This document shows positions 52,320 to 60,297 of a DNA stretch of 64,000 bases, piece by piece (positions within the stretch are counted from its first letter, which is position 1; every line of letters starts with the position of its first letter). The stretch is taken from NCBI GenBank assembly GCA_965221145.1, contig OZ244877.1:3596001-3660000 (forward strand). The letters run 5' to 3'. Source of the stretch: Bin5 sp965221145 (lineage in GTDB: Bacteria; Chloroflexota; Anaerolineae; Caldilineales; Caldilineaceae). A program made the position numbers and the translations under genes. The notes under the pieces are model-generated. The model searched no databases. It was not told the origin of the DNA and worked only from the letters and a program-made list of their open reading frames with translations.

Positions 52320-53381
52320 ATGATCGTTGAGAAGAATTATTGTCCCGAGTTCTTACGCTATGTGAGCGCAAAGACGTGTGAGCCGCTTTTCTTATGTGGA
52401 GACGCGTTTCACGTTCTGCGAGAACTTCCAACCCAATCCATTGATTTTTGTATGACCAGTCCCCCATACTGGGGCCAGCGTCAGTACCACGCTGGGGGAA
52501 TCGGACTTGAAGATTCGCCTCTTGATTACATTCGGAACCTGTCAAACATCTGCCAGGAGGTTCAACGCGTTCTCAAACCCACTGGCTCATTGTGGCTGAA
52601 CATCGGAGACAGTTATGAGAAAAAGGGGCTGTTGGGGATTCCTTGGCGAGTCGCCTTCACCTTAATCGAGGAACAAGGGTGGATTCTACGGAACAACGTG
52701 ATTTGGCACAAGGTGAAGGGAGGGTTAGACAATACGAACGACAGGCTGAGAAATGTACACGAAAACATATTTCACTTTGTAAAGCAGCAGAAAGGATACT
52801 TCTATGACGTTGATGCGATTCGCTCCAAACCCAAGATGGCCCGCATCTCAAACGGCGCAGTGGTGTCTGCCACCGGCGTGACGGGTGTACGATACAAACG
52901 TCAGATAGAGTTATCCACAGAGTTGACGGCAGAAGAGAAGGCGGCGGCGGGAAAAGCCCTTGATGACATGATTTGCGCCATTGATCTTGGTGAGATTTCA
53001 GATTTCAGGATGATCATTCGTGGTCAGCAGAGAACGACCCATTCAAACTCCGGCAGAGTGTCAGGCCGGGCGCGGGAGTTGGCCGAAAAGGGTTTCTACT
53101 TTCTGAAGTACCATCCCAAAGGTAGTAAGCCCGGTGATGTCTGGGATATTTTGCCGGAGGATACACAAAAGCGAACGAAACACTACGCTGCTTTCCCAGA
53201 AGACGTATGCAAAATCCCGATTCTTTCTACCTGTCCTCCTGATGGCATCGTTCTTGATCCATTTTGTGGGACGGGCACAACTTCATTGGTTGCAAGAACA
53301 TTGGGAAGAAAGTCAATTGGCATTGACCTCTCCGAAGAATACCTTGAGATGGCTGAGGTTCGCTGTATGAGGTTGCTGTGA
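52320..53381 (+). CDS. DNA methyltransferase, beta class, probably m4C, of a damaged R-M system
   Basis: A 353-residue protein with motif IV TSPPYW (SPPY 47-50) and the AdoMet motif I LDPFCGTGTTSLVA (about 312-325), so beta class. A central insertion of about 85 residues (around 190-270: ELTAEEKAAAGKALDD...HSNSGRVSGRARELAEKG) probably recognises DNA. ATG 52320 follows AGGAAACTTCAG. Its stop overlaps (GTGA) the start of a truncated restriction-like gene, so it was once the first gene of a type II system and is now an orphan. AT-rich compared with flanks. Confidence 0.88.
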   Translation: MIVEKNYCPEFLRYVSAKTCEPLFLCGDAFHVLRELPTQSIDFCMTSPPYWGQRQYHAGGIGLEDSPLDYIRNLSNICQEVQRVLKPTGSLWLNIGDSYEKKGLLGIPWRVAFTLIEEQGWILRNNVIWHKVKGGLDNTNDRLRNVHENIFHFVKQQKGYFYDVDAIRSKPKMARISNGAVVSATGVTGVRYKRQIELSTELTAEEKAAAGKALDDMICAIDLGEISDFRMIIRGQQRTTHSNSGRVSGRARELAEKGFYFLKYHPKGSKPGDVWDILPEDTQKRTKHYAAFPEDVCKIPILSTCPPDGIVLDPFCGTGTTSLVARTLGRKSIGIDLSEEYLEMAEVRCMRLL

Positions 53382-53503
53382 AGCAGGTCTTGGAACTGTA
53401 CCGTGTTTCAACTGTCAATGAGGATGCGGACCGGGAGCGTATCGTTGGATTGCAAAGCTGTCCGTTTACGAACAAACTGTGTACTAATGTGAATCCCGTT
53501 TGA
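53378..53503 (+). pseudogene. N-terminal stub of a restriction endonuclease, NotI-like
   Basis: GTG 53378 overlaps the methyltransferase stop and opens a 41-codon frame: VLELYRVSTVNEDADRER, then CPFTNKLCTN, where repeat copy B takes over and ends it. The C-P-F-x3-C-T pattern near the start is typical of NotI-family enzymes, which bind metal through cysteines. Only about 37 native codons remain, so the family call is tentative, but position and coupling support a restriction gene. Confidence 0.6.
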
Positions 53504-53628
53504 AACCGAGACTTTTCGGGCGGATAACGCAATTGAAACGTGGCTGTCTCACCTGCCCTTTCGGAATACGGGGTGCCCTCTGGGCCACGCAATTCAGTAA
53601 AAAAGCGGGTTCTCTATGTGAACGCACA
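53488..53628 (+). repeat. 140-bp dispersed repeat, copy B
   Basis: TGTGAATCCCGTTTGAA, CGCAATTGAAACGTGGC and AGCGGGTTCTCTATGTGAAC, then GCACA match copy A. Here it lies inside the start of a restriction gene and supplies its premature stop codon, so at least this copy reached its site by insertion or recombination. Confidence 0.82.
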
Positions 53629-53660
53629 ATAATTCCCTCGTTTCCGCGATAGAGGGAGCC

Positions 53661-53699
53661 ATGTATTCAAATTTCACATCTGCCCAGAGGCGAAAATGA
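53661..53699 (+). CDS. Possible 12-residue leader peptide of the betaine importer
   Basis: GAGGGAGCC then ATG opens MYSNFTSAQRRK, whose TGA overlaps the proV ATG (ATGA). The ribosome site is as good as that of proV itself. It may be a translated leader that couples initiation; it could equally be chance. Confidence 0.35.
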   Translation: MYSNFTSAQRRK

Positions 53700-54883
53700 A
53701 TGAACAAGCATATCACATACAGGTCAGGGGGCTGTGGAAGGTATTCGGCAGCAGGCCGGAGCGCGCGCTGCGGCCAGAGCACGCCTCCAAGAGCCGCGAC
53801 GAAATACAGGAGGAGTTGGGTCTCGTCGTTGGGCTGCGGGATCTCTCCTTCAATGTGTCCAGGGGGCAGACCTTCGTCGTGATGGGGCTTTCGGGCAGCG
53901 GCAAATCGACCCTGGCGCGCTGTCTGATCAGACTGATCGAAGCGACCCAGGGACAGATTGTTTTCGACGGCGAAGACATTCTCACCTACTCGGCGGAGGC
54001 GTTGCGGCAGTTTCGGCGCGACAAGATCGCAATGGTCTTCCAGAACTACGCTCTGCTGCCCCACCGCCGCGTGATCGACAACGTGGCATACGGCCTCGAA
54101 GTACAGGGCACGGACAAGGACAGCCGCTACAGGATGGCGGCAGAGGCCATCGAAACTGTTGGACTCAGTGGGTGGGAATACTACTATCCTAGCGAAATGA
54201 GCGGCGGGATGCAGCAGCGGGTTGGGCTGGCAAGGGCTTTGGCGGTCAACCCGGAAGTGTTGATTATGGACGAGCCGTTCAGCGGCCTGGATCCGCTCAT
54301 CCGCAGGGAGATGCAGGACGAACTGCTCATGTTGCAAGCGAACCTTCAGAAAACGACCGTCTTCATCACGCATGACCTGGATGAAGCCCTCAAGCTGGGC
54401 GATCGCATTGCCATCATGCGCGACGGGGAGGTCGTCCAGGAAGGCACGCCGGAGGAGATCGTCACGCAACCGGCCGACGATTACGTTTCCGAGTTCGTGC
54501 AGGACGTATCGCGGGCCAAGGTGATCCGGGCGGGGTCGATTATGCAGGAGCCGGCCGTCATTATCCACGAGCGGCAGCAGGCCCGCGCCGCGTTGCAGGC
54601 GATTCAGAGCAAGAATGCCGATGCCGTCTTTGTGGTGGGCGACGACCGCGTTCTGAAGGGAATCCTTACGCAGGACCAGGTCGCCAGACTGGCGAACCAG
54701 CGCAGCGCAACGCTGGAGGGCGCGCAGGCCGACGTCATCGCAATGACAGGCCCTGATACCTTCATCGAGAAAATTATCCCCCTCGCAGCGCAGACCGAGC
54801 GCTATATCGCCGTGGTCGACGATGAGGGGCGACTGCTGGGTGAGATTCAGCGGCGCGCACTGTTGGCGGGCATGGTCGATTAA
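53696..54883 (+). CDS. proV: Glycine betaine/L-proline ABC importer, ATP-binding protein
   Basis: A 395-residue ATPase. Walker A is GLSGSGKST (64-72), the Q-loop VFQNYALLPHR, the signature SGGMQQR (169-175) and Walker B LIMDEP (Asp192, Glu193). A C-terminal pair of CBS domains (about 275-395) is the regulatory part known from OpuA/ProV, which senses ionic strength. The N-terminal KVFG...A extension is the OpuAA/ProV hallmark. It couples ATP hydrolysis to uptake of betaine or related compatible solutes with the permease at 55109 and binding protein at 56702. Confidence 0.93.
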   Translation: MNEQAYHIQVRGLWKVFGSRPERALRPEHASKSRDEIQEELGLVVGLRDLSFNVSRGQTFVVMGLSGSGKSTLARCLIRLIEATQGQIVFDGEDILTYSAEALRQFRRDKIAMVFQNYALLPHRRVIDNVAYGLEVQGTDKDSRYRMAAEAIETVGLSGWEYYYPSEMSGGMQQRVGLARALAVNPEVLIMDEPFSGLDPLIRREMQDELLMLQANLQKTTVFITHDLDEALKLGDRIAIMRDGEVVQEGTPEEIVTQPADDYVSEFVQDVSRAKVIRAGSIMQEPAVIIHERQQARAALQAIQSKNADAVFVVGDDRVLKGILTQDQVARLANQRSATLEGAQADVIAMTGPDTFIEKIIPLAAQTERYIAVVDDEGRLLGEIQRRALLAGMVD

Positions 54884-54891
54884 TATGCGTT

Positions 54892-55021
54892 CAGTTTGAT
54901 AACCCGCTTTGCCCTGTAATGCGTATTCCGTATTGCGTACTGCGTCGAGGCAGGCGAGACGCCTGTGTTCCCAGAATGCAGACAGTGCGGAAAGTCTTGG
55001 TCTCGAATAGGATTCACATTA
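54892..55021 (-). repeat. 140-bp dispersed repeat, copy D
   Basis: Inserted in the 225-bp gap between proV and proW. TATGCGTTCAGTTTG, ACCCGCTT, the 25-bp repeat GCAGGCGAGACGCCTGTGTTCCCAG, and a final GATTCACATTAG match copy C almost throughout. Confidence 0.82.
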
Positions 55022-55108
55022 GTTCTTAGTTCTCAATCGCTGCTGCATGGCGAGGCGTTGCTGAAGACCGAGAACTGGATACCTAGAACTGGAAGAGGAG
55101 AATTTGAG

Positions 55109-56275
55109 ATGACCCAACTCCAAAACACACGGTCTCACTCAGAGCAACCTGCCCGGCCAGTCGGTATGGATGCCGCGCTCATAATTGAAGGGGAAGAGCA
55201 TCAACTGCCTCTGCGCGGGACGGGAAGGAAAGAGGATCCGCCTGACCTCCAAGAGTCGCCGCGCAGTGGGACGGCCGCCTTGCCCACCAGATTTTGGCTG
55301 GCCGGGTGGGGATTGGTCATCGTCGTCCTTCTGGCAACTATCGGCCTATGGGGGCCGGAAATGGACTTTCCCACCACGGTTTCCCGTACCGAGGTAAAAA
55401 CGGAAAACGGCGGCACGCTAGTGCTGGAAAAGACGGTGCGCAAACTGATCGGAGGCGCAATAGACGACGCGGTCGACTGGATCACGCGAGAGGGCAGTTG
55501 GCTGTTCGACGGCCTGAGCAACGTGGTCACCTATGCACTGGTTGCCATTGAGGATGTGTTGAAGTGGATTCCCTGGCCGACCATTGTGGTGGCGCTTTCC
55601 TTGCTCACCTTTGCGGTCGGGCGCTGGAGGCTGTTGGGGTTCACCTTGTTCGCCCTGCTCTTCGTGGGCTTCATGGATCTGTGGGAAAACACGATGGACA
55701 CAATTGCGCTGATGGTGGTGGCGGTGACGATTGCGGTGACCGTCGGTCTGCCGCTGGGCGTCCTGGCCGCGCGCAACCGTGTGGCAGACAATCTGATGCG
55801 CCCCATTCTGGACGGCATGCAGACGATGCCCAGCTTCGTCTATCTGCTGCCGGGCCTCCTCTTTTTCGGCCTGGGGAAACCGGCCGGCATCTTCGCTACC
55901 ATCATCTACGCGGTCCCGCCCGTCATCCGCCTGACCAATCTGGGGATCCGCCAGGTCTCCGCCGAAGCGGTCGAGGCCGCGCACGCGTTCGGAACGACGC
56001 CCTTCCAATTGCTCACCAAAGTCCAGGTTCCGATGGCACTGCCCACGATCATGGCCGGCATCAACCAGACCACGATGATGGCTTTGGCCATGGTGACGAT
56101 CGCCAGCATGGTGGCCGCCGGCGGTCTGGGCGACAACGTGCTGAGGGCGCTGCAGAAGAATCAACCGGGCAACGGAGCCATCGCCGGGCTGGCTATCGTG
56201 TTTCTTGCGATCATCATTGACCGCCTGACGCAATCGGTGGCACAGGAGCAGGAGGACAGGCGAAGCGCCGGGTAG
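55109..56275 (+). CDS. proW: Glycine betaine/L-proline ABC importer, permease
   Basis: A 388-residue permease with a cytoplasmic N-terminal tail of about 65 residues, TM1 (LAGWGLVIVVLLATIGLW), a periplasmic stretch (about 90-150), then six further spans. The diagnostic LDGMQTMPSFVYLLPGLLFFGLG and the EAA loop EAAHAFGTTPFQLLTKVQVPMALPTI are present. ATG 55109 follows AGAGGAGAATTTGAG. Repeat copy D separates it from proV, so transcription may or may not run through. Confidence 0.93.
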   Translation: MTQLQNTRSHSEQPARPVGMDAALIIEGEEHQLPLRGTGRKEDPPDLQESPRSGTAALPTRFWLAGWGLVIVVLLATIGLWGPEMDFPTTVSRTEVKTENGGTLVLEKTVRKLIGGAIDDAVDWITREGSWLFDGLSNVVTYALVAIEDVLKWIPWPTIVVALSLLTFAVGRWRLLGFTLFALLFVGFMDLWENTMDTIALMVVAVTIAVTVGLPLGVLAARNRVADNLMRPILDGMQTMPSFVYLLPGLLFFGLGKPAGIFATIIYAVPPVIRLTNLGIRQVSAEAVEAAHAFGTTPFQLLTKVQVPMALPTIMAGINQTTMMALAMVTIASMVAAGGLGDNVLRALQKNQPGNGAIAGLAIVFLAIIIDRLTQSVAQEQEDRRSAG

Positions 56276-56695
56276 TCGAACCTCCACCTGTCTGCCCTAT
56301 GGGTCGCGCGGCTCGCGTTTTTCCCTCCAGAAGAGAGTGAGTTGAACGCGTATCGTCCTGGTGCATCCGAAATGATTGCGCAAATGCGCTGCGCCCTTTC
56401 AGCCGGACGAAAAACTGCCTGCTGCATGGAAATCGACCCATCGCCTGCCATCCTGCAAATCCCCCAATCCCGCAAATCCTGATTCTGACAACGTTCGCCC
56501 AAAAATCCTGGTTGCACCCTATCGTCCAGACGCCTCTCACAATTTTTGCTTGATATGGTAAAATGTCAGTGAATACGGATACGTACTCAGAGGAATGAGG
56601 AGCGAAAGCGCCTCCTCTCTTCCCCTAGTCTCTCTCCCTCTGACTGCGAGCGGCCGCGCGGACCGCCATCCGACAATCCCTTCAAGGAGGAGGAA
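56276..56695. other. Gap between proW and proX holding a repeat and probable promoter
   Basis: No gene is seen. It contains the second copy of the 137-bp repeat (56384-56520) and, around 56556, a -10-like TAAAAT without a good -35. AAGGAGGAGGAA just before 56702 is the proX ribosome site. A hairpin-prone GAGGAGCGAAAGCGCCTCCTC lies at 56598-56618. Confidence 0.5.
56384..56520 (+). repeat. 137-bp dispersed repeat (second family), copy 2
   Basis: TGCGCCCTTTCAGCCGGACG, CCCATCGCC, CCTGCAAATCC and CCTGATTCTGACAAC..TCGCCC match 36711-36847 in order. Both copies stand upstream of a promoter region. Confidence 0.7.
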
Positions 56696-56701
56696 CTGAT
56701 C

Positions 56702-57745
56702 GTGCGTACCCGCTACAGATTGCTCATACTACTGCTAGTCATCATCATCACCGGCGCCTGTGTGCCTGCCGAGCAGAGCGCCCCGGGCGAGACTGCTGCC
56801 CCCGCTGCCTCTATCGACACGATCATTTTCAGCGACCTGAACTGGGCCAGCGCTCAGGTGCAGAACCGGGTCGCCCAGTACATCGTAGAGAAGGGGTATG
56901 GCTACTCCACCGATGTCGTTTTCGGCTCAACTCTGCCCCTATTCCAAGGCTTGCGCAACGGCGACACCCATGTAACTCTGGAGATCTGGCTGCCTGGCCA
57001 GAGTGAGACATGGTACCCTGCGCTGGACAATGGGGAGGTGGTTGAAATCGGCATGAGCCTGGGCATTGACTGGGAGTCCGCTTTCGTTATCCCCGCCTAT
57101 CTCCAGGAGCAGTACCCTGAACTGGACAGCGTTGAGGACCTGAAGGATGAAAAGTTCAAAGCATTGTTTGCGACCACCGAGACGGGCGGCAAGGCGCGCT
57201 TGGTCTCCTGCCAGATCGGCTGGGCTTGCGAGGAAGTCATCGCCGCGCAGGTCATTGGCTACGGGCTGGAGGAGCATGTCCATATCATCACTTCGAGCGA
57301 CAACGCGGCGTTGAACGCCGACCTCTACGGCGCCTACGAGAAAGGGAAACCCTGGATCGGCTATCAGTGGGGCACCAACGAGCCGGCAATGCGCCTAGAT
57401 CTGGTTCGGCTCGAAGAACCGGCGTACAGCGACGAGTGCTGGGCAACGACCAAGGCTTGCGCCTACGCGGGCAGCACTGTCCTGATTGCCGTCCATCCTG
57501 ACCTGATGGAGGGCGCGCCCGACGTAATTGAAATGTTGCGGGCGTGGGATTTTAACGTGGATGTATATAAGGAAGTCTTCAGCTGGCAGAACGAAAACGA
57601 CGGCGCCGGCGCCAATGATGCCGCCCTGTGGTGGCTGAACAGCAAGGCGGACATGTGGCGCGCCTGGGTCACCGAGGACGCGGCGGCAGCGATTGAAGCC
57701 GCCCTCGCTGCCAACGAGATCCCCGACGGCTGGCCTACGGAGTAA
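56702..57745 (+). CDS. proX: Glycine betaine/proline-binding lipoprotein
   Basis: This 347-residue lipoprotein has an N-terminal signal LLILLLVIIITGAC (Cys20) and an Ala/Pro linker, then the OpuAC/ProX fold: IIFSDLNWASAQVQNRVAQY, WLPGQSETWYPA and IGYQWGTNEP, with Trp residues that could form the aromatic cage for a quaternary amine. GTG start at 56702 with a strong AAGGAGGAGGAA. A good terminator follows (57793-57832). Confidence 0.92.
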   Translation: MRTRYRLLILLLVIIITGACVPAEQSAPGETAAPAASIDTIIFSDLNWASAQVQNRVAQYIVEKGYGYSTDVVFGSTLPLFQGLRNGDTHVTLEIWLPGQSETWYPALDNGEVVEIGMSLGIDWESAFVIPAYLQEQYPELDSVEDLKDEKFKALFATTETGGKARLVSCQIGWACEEVIAAQVIGYGLEEHVHIITSSDNAALNADLYGAYEKGKPWIGYQWGTNEPAMRLDLVRLEEPAYSDECWATTKACAYAGSTVLIAVHPDLMEGAPDVIEMLRAWDFNVDVYKEVFSWQNENDGAGANDAALWWLNSKADMWRAWVTEDAAAAIEAALAANEIPDGWPTE

Positions 57746-57792
57746 CCTGCTCCCGTGCTAAACCTGTCCTCCCCATACTGAACACGACAATG

Positions 57793-57832
57793 CTGAGCGG
57801 TCCCGCTGCTAGGGGCCGCTCAGTTCTTTTCT
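57793..57832 (+). terminator. Rho-independent terminator after proX
   Basis: CTGAGCGGTCCC, loop GCTGCTA, GGGGCCGCTCAG, then TTCTTTTCT. A 12-bp stem with one wobble and a T-rich tail. Confidence 0.85.
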
Positions 57833-57895
57833 CCCGCGATGGCGTTGGCAGGTGGGGAGAATTGGCGCCGCCCCAGAATGCTTCTTCGGCCCTGT

Positions 57896-57923
57896 TTGTT
57901 GTTCTCCGAAATTGCGCTATGAT
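57896..57923 (+). promoter_or_regulatory. Predicted promoter for the 57995 aldolase gene
   Basis: TTGTTG (57896-57901), 16-bp spacer, TATGAT (57918-57923); 72 bp before the start codon. Confidence 0.5.
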
Positions 57924-57994
57924 TGCCAGGAACGTTTCACGATTTCCCCATCCAGAGGACAGAACGAACCACATAAAAGGAGAAAGCCGAGTCC

Positions 57995-58747
57995 ATGCGA
58001 GAGAATCGAGCAAAACACAAGCTGGAACGGGGCGAGACCGTTGTCTGCCTGTCCGGAAACAACTCCACCGACATGATCGACCATCTGGGACAGTTCGGCT
58101 TCGATGCAATCTGGTTAGAAGGGGAACACGGCCCGGTAGATTTCGCCGACATCCCCGACCTGACGCGGGCCTGCGACCTTTGGGGCATGACATCGGTGGT
58201 ACGCGTCAATCAGAACAACGCGGGAATTATATATCGTACCTTCGATCTGGGCGCGCAGGGGATCGTCGTTCCCCATGTCAATACGGAGGAGGAAGCCAGA
58301 GCCGTGGTCGACGCCGCCAAGTTCCATCCGCTTGGCAATCGCGGCATGTACACAAGCCGCCAGGGGTACGGCGTCCCGGATTATGTACACCGGGCCAACG
58401 ATGAGACGCTGGTCGTGATTCTGATAGAAGATATCATCGCTGTCAACAACCTTGCCGAGATCCTCACCGTCGATCACATTGACGTTTTCTTCGTAGCGCC
58501 CAGCGATTTGGGGCAGACGATGGGGCATCTTGGCGGCACGGACCACCCCGACGTAGCGGCGACGGTGGACAGGGCGCTGGAGCAGATCGTCGCGGCTGGC
58601 AGGACTGCGGGCGCGCTCGCCAACGATGACAACATCGCGCACTACATCGGCCTGGGCGCGCGCTTTTTCCTGACCGGCTGGGCCAACTGGATAGCGACCG
58701 GCGCGCAGGCTTTCAAGGCGCGGGTGGATAAGGCCGCGTCGTCGTGA
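57995..58747 (+). CDS. HpcH/HpaI-family class II aldolase
   Basis: This 250-residue TIM-barrel aldolase has the active-site motif DAIWLEGEHGPVDF (canonical EGEHGP with Glu/His), VVRVNQNNAGIIYRTFDLGAQGIVVPHVNTEEEA (split) and LIEDIIAVNNL with the metal Glu. Known family members split 2-keto-3-deoxy or 4-hydroxy-2-keto acids into pyruvate and an aldehyde. AAAAGGAGAAAG lies 12 bp before the ATG. It is a single-gene unit between two terminator-like structures. Confidence 0.9.
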   Translation: MRENRAKHKLERGETVVCLSGNNSTDMIDHLGQFGFDAIWLEGEHGPVDFADIPDLTRACDLWGMTSVVRVNQNNAGIIYRTFDLGAQGIVVPHVNTEEEARAVVDAAKFHPLGNRGMYTSRQGYGVPDYVHRANDETLVVILIEDIIAVNNLAEILTVDHIDVFFVAPSDLGQTMGHLGGTDHPDVAATVDRALEQIVAAGRTAGALANDDNIAHYIGLGARFFLTGWANWIATGAQAFKARVDKAASS

Positions 58748-58804
58748 ACCGACTTGCGCTCCGCATAATTTGAGTCTCTTGTTCAAAGTGTCATGTGGAA
58801 GAGC

Positions 58805-58835
58805 GAGGAGAGAGATGCCCATCGTTTCTCTCCTC
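58805..58835. terminator. Bidirectional hairpin between aldolase and fic genes
   Basis: GAGGAGAGA (58805-58813) pairs with TCTCTCCTC (58827-58835). The flanking genes converge here, so it may terminate both. Confidence 0.6.
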
Positions 58836-58882
58836 TTGCTTGTTCCGACTGCCGGTCAGATGGCACGCCCCGGATTCCTTGG

Positions 58883-60058
58883 TCATCCGTCGTGGCTGGC
58901 AAGAGACAGGGATGCAGACATAGGATCGCGTCTGACCTCCACCCCCTCGTAACTGCGACTGATTAGGCCCAATGCCTCCAGTTTACTGACATCCCTTCGA
59001 ATGGTACTGTCGGTCTTGCCCGCGTATGCTTTGGCAATCCTTGAGGAAATGTAACGCAGTTGTACGATTGGAATTGGCTCAGTTTTCTTGGCAAGTTCGA
59101 GTATCAGCTGTCTTCTTCGTATGTCGGTTGAGCTATCCTTGTCGCAGACCTGACTGTGGACATAGTTGATCCAATGCACGTGGTGCTGCTGTGCCTGGAT
59201 TGTCTGAATCTGTTCATCCAGCCCTTCCCTAAAGCCTTGCAGAGCGTACTTGATGAAGGGAATAACATCGCCGCCCGATCTGCTTGCCAGGTCAAGTTGC
59301 CTGTAGTATTCGGTCCGGGTCTGGTTGTAGTGGTTACTCAACAGATGCGCAGCAGCGGTCGGTATGCCGCTGGATAGCAGAAGCTGAAACTCCACCAAGC
59401 GCGCAGTGCGCCCGTTGCCATCTCCAAACGGATGGATCCAGGCCATATAGAGATGCGCAACGATCGCCTTCAGGATTCCAGATGCAACCCCGCGTTCTTC
59501 GTCCGGCAGGAAACTCCCGGCATTGAGCCAGGTGCAAAGCTGCTTGAGCAGAAATTCGCAATCCTGCGGCGGCGCTCCCCGGTAATGGCCGACACCAAAA
59601 TCTCGCTCTCGAATATCACCGGGATATACGTCTTCGTTTAGGGGCAACCCCTGTAAGACGAGAGTGTTCAGGTCCTTTATCCCGTCAAGGGTCAATCCGC
59701 TTCGTTCACGGGACACAATATTGTTTGCAATCATGTTGCAGGCGTTTACAATATTCGTTATTTCTTGTCCCAGATACTCTTTGGAAGGCGGCAGATCGAG
59801 TTCTCCCAATATTTGCTTACGAGCATCTTCTTCCGACAACGTATTTCCTTCTATGGCGGTCGTTGCCAGCGCCCCTCTTGCCAGGTAGACCTGGTACAAC
59901 TCCTGTGCAATACTGGGCAGCAGTGGCACACCGGCAACCTGCTCACATTTTGCTTGCGCTTCTCCCAACCGCAACCATAGCGTATAATCTACCTTGCGCA
60001 GGTCCAGTCGAAAATTTATCCACGGGTGTGTCTTTGGGAATGTCCTGGTTTCAGCCAT
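58883..60058 (-). CDS. Fic-domain protein (AMP transferase) with internal inhibitory motif
   Basis: A 391-residue protein. The Fic core HPFGDGNGR at 209-217 is complete (catalytic His209, phosphate-binding loop). An N-terminal TTAIEGNT (66-73) is the [S/T]xxxE[G/N] inhibitory helix, which places it among self-restrained Fic proteins that keep Glu70 against the ATP site. The C-terminal part (about 310-385, LELAKKTEPIPIVQLRYIS...STIRRDVSKLEALGLI) is a winged-helix domain, so it may bind DNA and act as a self-regulator. It transfers AMP to a protein target; the target is unknown. No antitoxin gene is adjacent. Confidence 0.9.
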   Translation of the reverse strand: MAETRTFPKTHPWINFRLDLRKVDYTLWLRLGEAQAKCEQVAGVPLLPSIAQELYQVYLARGALATTAIEGNTLSEEDARKQILGELDLPPSKEYLGQEITNIVNACNMIANNIVSRERSGLTLDGIKDLNTLVLQGLPLNEDVYPGDIRERDFGVGHYRGAPPQDCEFLLKQLCTWLNAGSFLPDEERGVASGILKAIVAHLYMAWIHPFGDGNGRTARLVEFQLLLSSGIPTAAAHLLSNHYNQTRTEYYRQLDLASRSGGDVIPFIKYALQGFREGLDEQIQTIQAQQHHVHWINYVHSQVCDKDSSTDIRRRQLILELAKKTEPIPIVQLRYISSRIAKAYAGKTDSTIRRDVSKLEALGLISRSYEGVEVRRDPMSASLSLASHDG

Positions 60059-60297
60059 ACGATTATATCCAATCCTGAACCGCTCTTTACCCTATCAAAT
60101 GGTGATGCCACTGCATTGCGGGCGCGAGCGATGAGAAAAGTTGATACAAATTCTATCGGGTTCTATCAGGAAAACCAAGTGATCAATATCACACTTCCAC
60201 AATTTCTCGGCTGAAAGAGCAGAAGAATGAGTCAAAACAGATTCGCCGCGAGCAAGCATCTCTCTTTGCCCTACAGTCGCTCAAAGCAGGTCTCGCT

